Of a DNA stretch of 41,237 nucleotides, positions 8,603 to 16,885 are shown piece after piece. Source of the DNA: Magnetaquiglobus sp039908105 (lineage in GTDB: Bacteria > Pseudomonadota > Magnetococcia > Magnetococcales > Magnetaquicoccaceae). Positions within the stretch are counted from its first letter, which is position 1. Each line of letters begins with the position of its first letter. The notes under the pieces are model-generated. The model had not been told where the DNA came from and did not search any database. It saw nothing but the letters and a program-made list of their open reading frames with translations. The position numbers and the translations under genes are program-made. The stretch is taken from positions 1-41,237 of the forward strand of contig JAMOBI010000029.1 of NCBI GenBank assembly GCA_039908105.1, written 5' to 3'.

Positions 8603-8822
8603 TGTACTGGTGAAAAAAAAGAGCGGGTCTGGGAGATTCCTCTCCCAGGGTTTTGCCTTTGCCTTTGACTTTAGCGCGCTCTTCAAAAGAAGCATTTTTC
8701 GCGCCTTTTGCGAAAAATGCGCCGCGCGCGGCCTTGGCGAGCTTCGTTTCTGTTTTTTAGAAACGAAGCTCGCATCTTGCACACAGCCTTGCAGGGAATA
8801 ACGACTCTCAATTTGATTGCGC
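8603..8822 (+). repeat. Family A repeat, copy downstream of ppdK
   Basis: This copy begins next to the ppdK stop. The first hairpin is intact. A 14-bp third stem (8737-8750/8760-8773) reads GCGAGCTTCGTTTC against GAAACGAAGCTCGC, differing from the 2813 copy by changes present in both arms. The right end (ctctcaatttgattgcgc) is a diverged version of the terminal repeat. Its position after a stop codon and its GC-rich stems allow a transcription-termination role as well. Confidence 0.8.
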
Positions 8823-8914
8823 TATAAGTATGACGGGGTAGGGCGATAATCGCCCCCGGACCCCGTAATGATTTTCACCAAATTACTTACCTTCGCCCGA
8901 CCGGGAGAGCGGAC

Positions 8915-10132
8915 TTGGGCACCTTTGAATACACGGCTCTCGATGGCCAGGGCCGCAGCAAGAAAGGGGTCGAGGAGGGGGATTCGGCCCGCGAGGTGCG
9001 CGACCGCCTGCGCGAGCAGGGGTTGACCCCCCTCACCATGCAGGAGATCCGTCAGGGTGCATCCCGGACGCAAGCCGGCCTGATCTCCCCGACGCGCGGC
9101 ATCGGCAGCGCGGAGTTGACCTTGGCCACCCGCCAGCTGGCCACGCTCTTGAAGGCCGCACTGCCGGTCGAAGAGGCGCTGAATACCGTCTCCCAACAAA
9201 CCGATCACAAAAAACTGCGCGTCATTCTACTCGCCGTGCGCGCCCGTGTGCTTGAAGGGCGATCATTCGCCACGGCGCTGGGGGAGTATCCCACCCTGTT
9301 CAATGACCTCTACCGCGAGACCATCGCGGCAGGGGAGAGCTCCGGACATCTCGACCAGGTGCTTGAACGGCTCGCCGATTACCTGGAAAAAAGCCGCAAA
9401 CTCAAATCCGGCGTCGGGCTGGCGCTGATCTATCCAGCGGTGGTGGTGTTCTTCTCCCTGCTGGTGGCCGGGGCGCTGGTCACCTACGTGGTGCCGGAGA
9501 TCACCCGCGTCTTCGAGGATTTTGGTCAGGATCTGCCTCCCTTGACGCGCGGGTTGATCGCGCTGTCCGACTTTTTGCGCCACCAGGGGGGGTGGCTGTT
9601 CGTCGGGGTGGTGGGCGGGGTGATCCTGACACGTCTGATGATGCGCCGCGAGGCGGTGCGCCGGGGGTGGCATCGGCTGATGCTGCGTCTGCCGCTGGTC
9701 GCTGCCCTGACGCGCGGCATTCATACGGCACGGTTTGCTCGCACGCTGGGGATTCTGACCGGCAGCGGCGTGCCGATTTTAGAGGGGTTGCGCATCGCGG
9801 CGCGCGGGGTGGGGAACCTGCCGATGCGCGAGGCGGTCAATCGCGCTGCCGAACGGGTGCGCGAAGGGGGTACGGTGCATCAGTCGCTGGCCGAGAGCCG
9901 CATTTTTTCGCCGATCGTGGTCCATCTGATCGCCAGCGGGGAGGCGAGCGGCAATCTGGCCAACATGCTCGATCGCGCTGCGGAGGCCCAGGAACAGGAG
10001 GTGGAGAGCCTGGTCGGGGTGTTGACCGGCATGCTCGAACCGTTGTTGATTTTCCTGATGGGCGGTATGGTGTTGACCATCGTGGTGGCGATCCTGCTGC
10101 CGATTTTCAATCTGAACCAGTTGATCCAGTGA
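8915..10132 (+). CDS. gspF: Type II secretion inner-membrane platform protein GspF
   Basis: 405 residues, normal length. The start is a TTG at 8915 with GGGAGAG at 8903-8909; it yields MGTFEYTALDGQGRSKKG, the standard GspF/PilC N-terminus, and no ATG fits. Two T2SSF repeats are present (about residues 70-193 and 273-395), with membrane helices near 170-190, 220-240 and 375-395, and a conserved ETIAAGESSGHLDQVL stretch. Next to gspG, gspH and gspI this is more likely the type II secretion platform protein than the type IV pilus PilC. The ATPase (E), secretin (D) and gspJ/K genes are not in the window. Confidence 0.93.
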   Translation: MGTFEYTALDGQGRSKKGVEEGDSAREVRDRLREQGLTPLTMQEIRQGASRTQAGLISPTRGIGSAELTLATRQLATLLKAALPVEEALNTVSQQTDHKKLRVILLAVRARVLEGRSFATALGEYPTLFNDLYRETIAAGESSGHLDQVLERLADYLEKSRKLKSGVGLALIYPAVVVFFSLLVAGALVTYVVPEITRVFEDFGQDLPPLTRGLIALSDFLRHQGGWLFVGVVGGVILTRLMMRREAVRRGWHRLMLRLPLVAALTRGIHTARFARTLGILTGSGVPILEGLRIAARGVGNLPMREAVNRAAERVREGGTVHQSLAESRIFSPIVVHLIASGEASGNLANMLDRAAEAQEQEVESLVGVLTGMLEPLLIFLMGGMVLTIVVAILLPIFNLNQLIQ

Positions 10133-10143
10133 GGTTGAAGGGA

Positions 10144-10623
10144 ATGAGCAGACCAACGATCCGAAACATCCGGTCTGGTGAGGCCGGTTTCACGCTGATC
10201 GAAATCATGGTGGTGGTGGTGATTCTGGCGGTGCTGGCGACACTGGTGGCACCCAAGATCATGAGTCGTCCGGGCGAGGCGCGGCTGGTGAAGGCCAAGC
10301 AGGATATCCTGGCGTTGGAAGCGGCGATGAATCTCTATAAACTGGATAATTTCGTCTATCCGACCACGGATCAGGGGCTGGATGCGTTGATCAGGAAACC
10401 GACCCAGGAGCCGCTGCCACCCAATTGGCGTGATGGCGGCTATCTGGCGCGTCCGCCGAAGGATCCGTGGGGACGTTCGTATCTGTATTTGCGTCCGGGG
10501 GCGCATGGGGAGTTCGATCTGTATACCCTGGGTGCGGACGGTGTCGAGGGGGGTGAGGATGTCAATGCCGACATCGGCAACTGGAATCTGGAGGGTGGAC
10601 AGCGTGAGCCGGGAAGGCGGTGA
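10144..10623 (+). CDS. gspG: Type II secretion major pseudopilin GspG
   Basis: 159 residues from ATG 10144 (GAGG at 10131-10134). The type III prepilin signal is AGFTLIEIMVVVVILAVLA, cleaved after Gly with Glu at mature position 5. The C-terminal domain has the GspG hallmarks LDNFVYPTTDQGLDALI, a PKDPWG motif and the LGADGVEGGEDVNADIGNW calcium-binding loop. It forms the shaft of the periplasmic pseudopilus. It follows gspF by 11 bases and overlaps gspH, as in normal gsp operons. Confidence 0.96.
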   Translation: MSRPTIRNIRSGEAGFTLIEIMVVVVILAVLATLVAPKIMSRPGEARLVKAKQDILALEAAMNLYKLDNFVYPTTDQGLDALIRKPTQEPLPPNWRDGGYLARPPKDPWGRSYLYLRPGAHGEFDLYTLGADGVEGGEDVNADIGNWNLEGGQREPGRR

Positions 10624-11140
10624 GGCGTGCGGCTTCACGCTGTTGGAGATTCTGGCCGTATTGCTGATCATCGGGGTGATGATGGGCATGGCGGTGTTGT
10701 CGGTGGCACCCCGGGATACCGGGAAGCTGGCCCATGAGGAGTTGACCCGGTTCAAGGGGGTGTTGGAGCTGGTGTCGCGGGAGGCGGTGGTGGAGGCGCG
10801 CGAGTGGGGGATCAGGTTTTCGGCGCGCGGTTATGAGTTTCTGGTGCAGGATGATCAAAAAAAGTGGCAGCCTCCGCCCTCCGGGGATCGGTTGTTGCAG
10901 GCGCGGAGTCTGCCCGAGGGGTGGCCGGTCGAGTGGAGCGTGGAGGGGGAGAAGCGCGAGAGGCCGGACAAGGAGAACAAACCGGAGGATCCACCGCAGA
11001 TTTTGATCACCTCCGATGGCGAGATGACACCGTTTGAAGTGGAAGTGGCGGTGGAGGGGCGAGGAAGGGAGTTGGTGCGTTATCGATTGAGTGCCGGGAT
11101 GACCGGTCGGGTACGGGTCGAGCGGGTGGAGAAGCGATGA
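10604..11140 (+). CDS. gspH: Type II secretion minor pseudopilin GspH
   Basis: 178 residues from GTG 10604, chosen because it sits behind GGAGGGTGGA (10590-10599) and directly precedes the prepilin signal CGFTLLEILAVLLIIGVMMG. It overlaps the end of gspG by 20 bases in another frame. The Gly-Phe-Thr-Leu-Leu-Glu cleavage site and hydrophobic helix are clear; the rest is divergent as usual for GspH, with a LVQDDQKKWQPP segment typical of the family. GspH is a minor pseudopilin near the pseudopilus tip. Confidence 0.85.
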   Translation: MSREGGEACGFTLLEILAVLLIIGVMMGMAVLSVAPRDTGKLAHEELTRFKGVLELVSREAVVEAREWGIRFSARGYEFLVQDDQKKWQPPPSGDRLLQARSLPEGWPVEWSVEGEKRERPDKENKPEDPPQILITSDGEMTPFEVEVAVEGRGRELVRYRLSAGMTGRVRVERVEKR

Positions 11141-11517
11141 ACGCGCGCGGATTTTCGTTGTTGGAGACCGTGGCGGCGTTGGCGGTATTGGCATTGGCAT
11201 TGACAGCGTCGATGCGGGTGGTGGGGGAGTATACGCGCAATGCCAGCCATTTGAAGGATCGCACCTTGGCACATTGGGTGGCGATGAATCAGGCCGCAGA
11301 GCGGCGGTTGCGTCACGAGTGGCCGGAGCCGGGGATGCAGCGCGGGGTGGAGCGGCTGGCGGACCGGGATTGGCACTGGAGTGTGTTGATTTCCACCACG
11401 CCGGAGGAGACGGTGCGGCGCATGGAGATCCTGGTACGGTCAGAGGCCGGAGAGGGGGTGGGGCCGGTGGCAAAGTTGGAGTCCTATTTGGCCAAGCCGG
11501 TGGAGGTGAGGAAGTAG
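11137..11517 (+). CDS. gspI: Type II secretion minor pseudopilin GspI
   Basis: 126 residues; the ATG overlaps the gspH stop (ATGA). The prepilin signal RGFSLLETVAALAVLALALT shows Gly-Phe and Glu+5, and length and spacing match GspI, the tip pseudopilin that interacts with GspJ and GspK. No gspJ or gspK follows: the cluster ends here and is succeeded by repeats and unrelated signalling genes, so the remaining secretion genes must lie elsewhere or be lost. Confidence 0.85.
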   Translation: MNARGFSLLETVAALAVLALALTASMRVVGEYTRNASHLKDRTLAHWVAMNQAAERRLRHEWPEPGMQRGVERLADRDWHWSVLISTTPEETVRRMEILVRSEAGEGVGPVAKLESYLAKPVEVRK

Positions 11518-11529
11518 TGGACCGACAAA

Positions 11530-11722
11530 ACTGATTTGACGGGTTGCGACGGGCCGTGGGCTGGCACGCCAGTCACTCAACCTTAAAGCCTTTAGTCACG
11601 CGGCTTTGTTCTTGGGCCATGTTCGCGGGATTGTTTTGCAAAAGGCGCAAAACAATCCCGCATCCAAGGCGGCGCGCGGCGCATTTTTCGCAAAAGGACA
11701 CATTCCAAGCTGGTTGCGGTTT
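11530..11722 (-). repeat. Family A repeat, deletion derivative, inverted
   Basis: Read on the minus strand this begins with the left terminus (ccgcaaccagcttggaatgtg). It then jumps to the second half of hairpin two, skipping hairpin one, and continues through a perfect 15-bp third stem (11625-11639/11647-11661, GCGGGATTGTTTTGC). Its right flank, about 95 bases containing ctttagtcacgcggctttg on the plus strand, is shared in the opposite direction with the copy at 22119, so these two form a sub-type with a different right end. Confidence 0.8.
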
Positions 11723-11792
11723 AATTGAGGTTGATACCATGATGAAACATCCTGGCCACCTTGCACCGTGATCGGGCGTTCGAGGGAGTGAC

Positions 11793-11879
11793 GATCCAAC
11801 TTTTACCGTGGAACGCGTGCTTTTGGAGTTCCACGGTCGGGGGGCGAGGGGGTTCTCCCCCCAGCATGCAAGTTTGGAT
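11793..11879 (+). repeat. Family B repeat
   Basis: A short palindromic element with the stem CCGTGGAAC/GTTCCACGG around a cgcgtgcttttgga loop, then a ggggttctcccccc hairpin and a catgcaagtttgg end. The ends (atccaactt and aagtttggat) are inverted repeats. The same unit occurs at 28961 and twice at 38290-38459. The gap 11518-11978 contains only this, the inverted family A copy and about 100 bases before the kinase gene, where TATAGT at 11920-11925 could be a -10 element without a good -35. Confidence 0.75.
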
Positions 11880-11978
11880 GATCGTTGGCTGGTCAAGAGA
11901 GCGAACCCGAATCCATGTGTATAGTGGGGAGGCTGAATCATTACCTGTTTTTTCAACCACGCCAAGGGGATCTTAAGC

Positions 11979-12806
11979 ATGTCCGGCGCATCGGAAGTCG
12001 ACACTCTCAAGGAGACGTTGCGCATGCCCCAAGAGCAGCTGGAGCGTCTCCGCGATGAACGCGATGCGCTGCACCATCAGCTCGCGCTGCGTCATCGGGA
12101 GATCGAACAGGTGCGTTACGATCTGCAGCAGTTCGCCTATGCCGCCTCTCACGACCTTCAGGAACCGCTCCGACTGGTCTCCGGTTTCGTACAACTGTTG
12201 CAAAGCCGTTATCACGGCATCATCGATGACAAGGCCGATGGATACATCGACCACATCACCAGTGCCGTTGGCCAGATGCAGAAGATGTTGCAAGGACTGA
12301 CGGAGTTTTCACGGGTGGAAACCCATGGCGCACCCCCGGTTTTCACCTCCCTGGACGAGGCCCTGGATCAGGCTCTCAGCCATCTGGGCGCCGAGTTGCA
12401 GCTGTCCGGGGCGCAGATCGTTCGGGACACCCTGCCCACCATTCCGGCGGATCCGGCCCAGATGCGGCAGCTGTTCAGGCATCTCATCGGCAATGCCATC
12501 CGTTTCCGGGGGGAGATGCCCTTGCAGATCCAGGTCAAGGTTTGCCGGGAGACGGAGTTCTGGATCGTTTCGATCGCCGATAACGGCATCGGCATCCCGG
12601 TCAAATTTGTCGAAAGGGTCTTCATCGTCTTTCAGAGACTCCATCCGCGTGGTGAATATCCGGGGATCGGCATGGGCCTGGCGGTGTGCAAAAGGATCGT
12701 GGAGCGTCACGGTGGCCGCATCTGGGTGGAGCCGCGCCTTAAGCCGGGCACCCTGGTACGATTTGCACTTCCCGTCTCTCCAGAGGGGATGGGGAGACCA
12801 CCATGA
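11979..12806 (+). CDS. Cytoplasmic sensor-less histidine kinase (HisKA + HATPase)
   Basis: 275 residues, no membrane segment and no recognisable input domain. Residues 8-50 are a likely coiled coil. The H-box is FAYAASHDLQEPLRLVSG with phospho-accepting His58, of the bacteriophytochrome-type HisKA class. The ATPase domain has an N-box-like HLIGNAIRFRG, G1 DNGIGIP and G2 GIGMGLAVCKRI. The stop overlaps the start of the next kinase (ATGA), so the two are co-translated. It opens the Kai signalling island. Because it lacks a sensor, it may read its signal by protein contact, for example as a SasA-like output kinase, but it has no KaiB-like N-terminal domain. That role is speculation. Confidence 0.88.
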   Translation: MSGASEVDTLKETLRMPQEQLERLRDERDALHHQLALRHREIEQVRYDLQQFAYAASHDLQEPLRLVSGFVQLLQSRYHGIIDDKADGYIDHITSAVGQMQKMLQGLTEFSRVETHGAPPVFTSLDEALDQALSHLGAELQLSGAQIVRDTLPTIPADPAQMRQLFRHLIGNAIRFRGEMPLQIQVKVCRETEFWIVSIADNGIGIPVKFVERVFIVFQRLHPRGEYPGIGMGLAVCKRIVERHGGRIWVEPRLKPGTLVRFALPVSPEGMGRPP

Positions 12807-15022
12807 CCCGGTTCGGAAGAACCCCGGAAACCGCGCGCATGCTGCTGCTGATGGTCATCATGGCTGCGGTGGGGATGATCATGAGCGGAGTCGCCATCGC
12901 CATCCTCTACCACACCGCCTTCACGCAGTCCGGGCAGCGTCTGAGGCAGTCCGTGGAGAGCCATGCCCGCCTGATCGAGGCGATCGCCAACAATGAAATC
13001 ACCCACCTGTCCCATCAGGGAGAGGTTCCCCACGGCACGTTGGTGGAGGCGGTGATGCAACAGGTGCGCGAGGCCCATCATCGGTTCCAGGGGTTCGGGG
13101 AGAGCGGCGAGTTCACCATGGGGCGCCTGGAAGGGGAGAACATCCTCTTCGTGTTGCGGCATCGTCACGCCGATCAGGATGAACCCTTGCCGGTGCCCAT
13201 GCAAGCCGCCCGCGCCGAGCCGATGCGCCGGGCGTTGCGAGGGGAATCCGGGGTGCTGGTCGGCCTGGATTACCGGGGGGTCCGGGTGTTGGCCGCTCAC
13301 GAACCGGTGGCGATTCTCAATCTGGGCGTGGTGGCCAAGATCGATCTGGCAGAGATCCGCCGGCCTTTCATCCGCGCCGGTTTGCTGGTGATGGGCATCG
13401 GGTTTTTGGTCATCACGGCGGGAACCGCTCTGTTCTACCGCATCGGACGCCCCATGGTGCAGCAACTCATGGAAACCGTCGCCCTGCGGGAGAATCGCCT
13501 CGCCTTGGAGGAGATCAAGCTCGCCTTTCAGGAAACAGCGCTGCATCTGGACAACATGCTGCGTTCCACCGGCGATCTGGCCATCGTGGCCATGGATCTG
13601 AACTTCCGGGTGAAGTATTTCAATCCCGAGGCCGAACGCCTCTTCGGATACTCCATCGGACGGGTGCTGGATCAACCGGTCGGCATGCTGCACCCCGCGT
13701 TCCGGGAGGAGTCCCTGGTTCAGGTTCTTCCACGCATTCAACGGCACGAAGAGCACACCTTCGAGTTGAACCGGAAGATTGCCGAACGGGATTGTCTGCT
13801 GGAGGCCCGGTTTTCCGGCATTCTGGATCGCGTTGGCGCGGTGAATGGTTTTTTGTTGATGATTCGGGATGTTACCGAGACCCGCAACGCCCTGGAGTTT
13901 CTGGTGCGTTCCGAACGGCGTTATCGTCTGCTCATCGAGTCGGCCAACGACGCCATTTTTATCGCGGATGTCGAGAGCGGCCTGATTCTGGACGCCAATC
14001 CCATGGCCGGGGAGTTGCTGGGCCGCCCGGTTGAGGAAGTGATCGGGCTGCATCAAAGAGAACTGCATCCCGTCGCAGAGAATGAACGCTACCAGGAGTT
14101 GTTCCGCAAACAGGTGATGCTGGGCAATGGCCTGCTGACCGGGGTCGATGTGATGCGCAAGGATGGGACGCGGGTGCCGGTGGAGATCCGCGCCAGCGTG
14201 ACCGATCTCGGGGATCGCCAGGTGATATTGGGGATTTTTCGGGATGTGACCGAGCGTCGGCGGATTGAGGAGCGGCAGCAGGCGCTCAATCAGGAGTTGG
14301 AGCAGCGCGTGGCGGAGCGCACCCGGGAGCTGGCCCGTTCCAACAAGGATCTGCAACAGTTCGCCTATGTGGCCAGTCATGATCTGCAAGAGCCGTTGCG
14401 GCTGATCAGCGGTTATGTGCAACTGTTGCAAAAACGGTATGCTGGCCAGTTGGATGAGCAGGCGGACAAATACATCGCCAACGCCATCGACGGCGTCAAC
14501 CACATGCAGAGCCTGATCAACAACCTGTTGAGTTATGCGCGCATCGGCAACAGCGAAGTCGAGCGGGTCGCCATGGATATGAATGAGGTGCTGGAGCGTG
14601 TCTTGAGCCATCTGGAGCCGCTCATCCGCGAGACCGGGGCGGAAATCACCTCCGATCCGCTGCCCTCCTTGCGGGCCAATCCGGTGATGATGGGGCAACT
14701 GTTGCAGAACCTGATCGGCAACGCCCTGAAGTTTCACGGCAACGCCCCGCCCCGCATCCATCTGAGCGCCAGCCGGGAAGCAGGCGCCCGGGTGATGGCG
14801 ATCCAGGACAATGGCATCGGCATCGATGCGCATCATCAGGAGCGTATCTTCCTGATTTTCCAGAAACTCCACTCCAGGATGCGTTACGAGGGTACCGGCA
14901 TCGGACTGGCCATCTGCAAGCGGATCATCGAGTACCACAGAGGTCGCATTTGGGTGGAATCCGTGCCGGGTCAAGGCAGCACCTTCTTCTTTTCCATCCC
15001 GGATGCCGATTTTGGGATATGA
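12803..15022 (+). CDS. Membrane sensor histidine kinase, Cache-like periplasmic domain and two PAS domains
   Basis: 739 residues. TM1 is about 13-36; the periplasmic sensor 40-190 contains VGLDYRGVRVLAAHEPV and GVVAKIDLAEI, typical of Cache-type domains; TM2 is about 193-213. PAS1 is about 250-360 and PAS2 about 372-485, ending in the usual IFRDVTERRRIEE; a coiled coil follows at 486-515. HisKA has FAYVASHDLQEPLRLISG with His526, very close to the H-box of the preceding kinase. The HATPase shows NLIGNALKFHG, DNGIGID and GTGIGLAICKRIIEYH. It is an inner-membrane kinase, cotranslated with the upstream gene. The nearest partner is the Rcp1-like receiver 141 bases downstream. Confidence 0.92.
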   Translation: MTRFGRTPETARMLLLMVIMAAVGMIMSGVAIAILYHTAFTQSGQRLRQSVESHARLIEAIANNEITHLSHQGEVPHGTLVEAVMQQVREAHHRFQGFGESGEFTMGRLEGENILFVLRHRHADQDEPLPVPMQAARAEPMRRALRGESGVLVGLDYRGVRVLAAHEPVAILNLGVVAKIDLAEIRRPFIRAGLLVMGIGFLVITAGTALFYRIGRPMVQQLMETVALRENRLALEEIKLAFQETALHLDNMLRSTGDLAIVAMDLNFRVKYFNPEAERLFGYSIGRVLDQPVGMLHPAFREESLVQVLPRIQRHEEHTFELNRKIAERDCLLEARFSGILDRVGAVNGFLLMIRDVTETRNALEFLVRSERRYRLLIESANDAIFIADVESGLILDANPMAGELLGRPVEEVIGLHQRELHPVAENERYQELFRKQVMLGNGLLTGVDVMRKDGTRVPVEIRASVTDLGDRQVILGIFRDVTERRRIEERQQALNQELEQRVAERTRELARSNKDLQQFAYVASHDLQEPLRLISGYVQLLQKRYAGQLDEQADKYIANAIDGVNHMQSLINNLLSYARIGNSEVERVAMDMNEVLERVLSHLEPLIRETGAEITSDPLPSLRANPVMMGQLLQNLIGNALKFHGNAPPRIHLSASREAGARVMAIQDNGIGIDAHHQERIFLIFQKLHSRMRYEGTGIGLAICKRIIEYHRGRIWVESVPGQGSTFFFSIPDADFGI

Positions 15023-15163
15023 ATGTTTGTATGGACAGCACAAGCGCTATGCTGATAGGATTGATCTGACTCTTTCGTCGTTTGGACTGGCAGCGCCGGA
15101 AAGGTTTCTCTTTGGCTCCCGTTCGCCTGTCCGTCCCAAGACCATCCGAAAGGTGAAAAAACG

Positions 15164-15622
15164 ATGAATCCAGCCGATGCCCATTTCGTGGAGATCCTGC
15201 TGGTCGAAGACAGCCCCGGGGACGTGGAATTGACCCGCGAGGCGCTGGCCGACAGCAAGATGCTCAACCGGTTGAACGTGGTGGAGGATGGCGAGGAGGC
15301 GATGGCCTACCTGCGGCAACAGGGCCGCTATGCCCATGCCACCCGTCCGGATGTGGTGCTGCTCGATCTCAACCTGCCCCGCAAGGATGGCCGGGAGGTG
15401 TTGGAGGAGATCAAGGCGGATCCGGAGTTGAAGGCCATTCCGGTGGTGGTGCTGACCACCTCCCAGGCCGAGGAGGACATCCTGCGCACCTATCAGCTGC
15501 ACGCCAACTGCTACATCACCAAGCCGGTGGATCTGCATCAATTCTTCGCCGTGGTCAAATCGGTGGAAAATTTCTGGTTTTCCGTGGTGAAACTGCCGCC
15601 CAAGAACGGCGACTCCTTTTGA
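15164..15622 (+). CDS. Rcp1-like single-domain response regulator
   Basis: 152 residues, one receiver domain. Conserved residues: acidic pair in LLVEDSPGD, phospho-acceptor Asp68 in VVLLDLNLPRKDG, Thr98 in VVVLTTS and Lys120 in YITKPVDL. The long insert (RQQGRYAHATRPD) and the C-terminal FFAVVKSVENFW are hallmarks of the Rcp1 type that pairs with phytochrome-class kinases. The H-boxes of the two preceding kinases belong to that class, which supports a phosphorelay among these three proteins. With no output domain it may signal by contact or act as a phosphate shuttle. The next gene starts at or just after its stop. Confidence 0.93.
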   Translation: MNPADAHFVEILLVEDSPGDVELTREALADSKMLNRLNVVEDGEEAMAYLRQQGRYAHATRPDVVLLDLNLPRKDGREVLEEIKADPELKAIPVVVLTTSQAEEDILRTYQLHANCYITKPVDLHQFFAVVKSVENFWFSVVKLPPKNGDSF

Positions 15623-15639
15623 ATCGGGACGCTTTTGGC

Positions 15640-16497
15640 ATGGTGGAACAGACCGTTGTCCGGGTACTGCTGGTGGAGGATGACCTGGGGTTTGCCACGC
15701 TGCTCGATGAGTGGCTGGCGGACATGGACAGACGTCAGGCCTCATTTCCCGCTTCCCACCTCATTTTGACCACGGTAACGCGGCTCTCCGACGCCTTGCG
15801 CGAGCTGGAAAGCGATGCATTCGACATCCTGCTCATTGATCTGAATCTTCCCGACTCCGTGGGGCTGGAGACCTTTGAGCGGATTCGCCACCACGCGATC
15901 TCCTATCCGGTGATCGTGCTCTCCGGGCTGGACGACGAATCCCTGGCGGTTCAGGCGGTGCGAGGTGGCGCCCAGGACTACCTGGTCAAAAACACCATCG
16001 ACGGTAATCTGCTGTTTCGTTCCATCCGCTACGCCCTGGAACGCCACGCCATGAATCTGGCCTTGGAGCGGGTGCGGGAAGATGAGCGGCGCCAGCGGGA
16101 ACAAGGTTCGCTGGAACGGCTCTCCGAACGGAATCTGAGTCGGGTCGCGGCGCAGATGCTGGGCATCCAGGAGCTGAAAAGGGATTATCAGGAGCGATTT
16201 TCCAGTCTGGTCTCTCGGTTTGGCACGGTGCTCGACCGGCAGATCCAGATGCGCACCCACAAGGTGGTCTACAACATCTCCGACGAAGTCAAACAGATCG
16301 CCGCTGAACTCGGATTTCTGCGTTGCGGACCCAGGGATGTGGTGGACATCTATTTGTCCACCCTGGAGCAGCGTGAACAACCCGTCAATCCCGTTAAAAA
16401 CGAGGCGATCCACGAGGAGTGCCGTTATCTGGCTTTCGAGCTGATGGGGCATCTGGTATCGTTTTATCGTCCTTACGCCATGGGCGGCGATGGATGA
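15640..16497 (+). CDS. KaiA-like clock protein: receiver domain fused to KaiA-type C-terminal domain
   Basis: 285 residues from ATG 15640; a TTG at 15619 overlapping the previous stop would add seven. Residues 6-130 are a complete receiver: acidic Glu13/Asp14/Asp15, phospho-acceptor Asp67 (LLIDLNLPDS), Ser95 and Lys117. A charged helical linker covers 131-175. Residues 178-278 resemble the helical KaiA C-terminal domain of cyanobacteria: ELKRDYQERF at its start matches the LKxDY pattern, DVVDIYLSTLE the KIVEIHMELMD helix, and CRYLAFELMGHLVSFYRPY the terminal RLTLIDVIAHLCEMYRRSI. Strict KaiA has a degenerate receiver; this one looks functional, as in KaiA3-type proteins. kaiB starts 49 bases downstream, followed by kaiC. 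In the canonical clock KaiA stimulates KaiC CII autophosphorylation. The assignment rests on eye alignment. Confidence 0.72.
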   Translation: MVEQTVVRVLLVEDDLGFATLLDEWLADMDRRQASFPASHLILTTVTRLSDALRELESDAFDILLIDLNLPDSVGLETFERIRHHAISYPVIVLSGLDDESLAVQAVRGGAQDYLVKNTIDGNLLFRSIRYALERHAMNLALERVREDERRQREQGSLERLSERNLSRVAAQMLGIQELKRDYQERFSSLVSRFGTVLDRQIQMRTHKVVYNISDEVKQIAAELGFLRCGPRDVVDIYLSTLEQREQPVNPVKNEAIHEECRYLAFELMGHLVSFYRPYAMGGDG

Positions 16498-16546
16498 ATG
16501 CCCCGCCAAGTATCGCGGGATCACTGACCCGGAGGGAATTTCAGGC

Positions 16547-16843
16547 ATGACCGTAAATGAGAAATTCTTGCTGAAACTGTATATCACCGGTCACACCCCC
16601 CGTTCGGAACGGGCCATCAAGAATCTGCGGCGCATCTGTGAACTGGACCTGGAAGGCCGCTACGAGATGCGGGTCATCGACATCCTGGAGCAGCCGCAAC
16701 TGGCCGAGGATGAAAAAATTCTGGCCACCCCGACCTTGATCAAGGTGCTGCCCCCGCCGTTGCGACGCATCATCGGCGATCTGTCGGACACGGAAAAGGT
16801 GTTGGTGGGACTGGATCTGCTCCCGGTTGAATTGAAGCTGTAA
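16547..16843 (+). CDS. kaiB: Circadian clock protein KaiB
   Basis: 98 residues from ATG 16547 with GGAGGG at 16531-16536. Near-identical in pattern to cyanobacterial KaiB: LKLYITGHTPRSERAI, QLAEDEKILATPTL, KVLPPPLRRIIGDLSD and KVLVGLDLLPVEL are all preserved, including the PPPxRRIIGDLS region that refolds in fold-switched KaiB. The acidic tail of the cyanobacterial protein is absent. It binds the KaiC CI ring and sequesters KaiA to promote KaiC dephosphorylation. It lies 42 bases upstream of kaiC and downstream of the KaiA-like gene. Confidence 0.97.
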   Translation: MTVNEKFLLKLYITGHTPRSERAIKNLRRICELDLEGRYEMRVIDILEQPQLAEDEKILATPTLIKVLPPPLRRIIGDLSDTEKVLVGLDLLPVELKL

Positions 16844-16885
16844 CAACGATCCGCTTTTCAAATTGCGCACGAGGTTGGCAAGATC

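Noticed and set aside
8915..10132. GspF considered as type IV pilus protein PilC
   Set aside because: The following genes are GspG with its calcium-loop C-terminus, GspH and GspI, which indicate type II secretion.
12707..15043. 778-codon minus-strand open frame opposite the membrane histidine kinase
   Set aside because: Composition is a mirror of the kinase reading frame (His, Gln and Arg rich) and no motif or ribosome site supports it.
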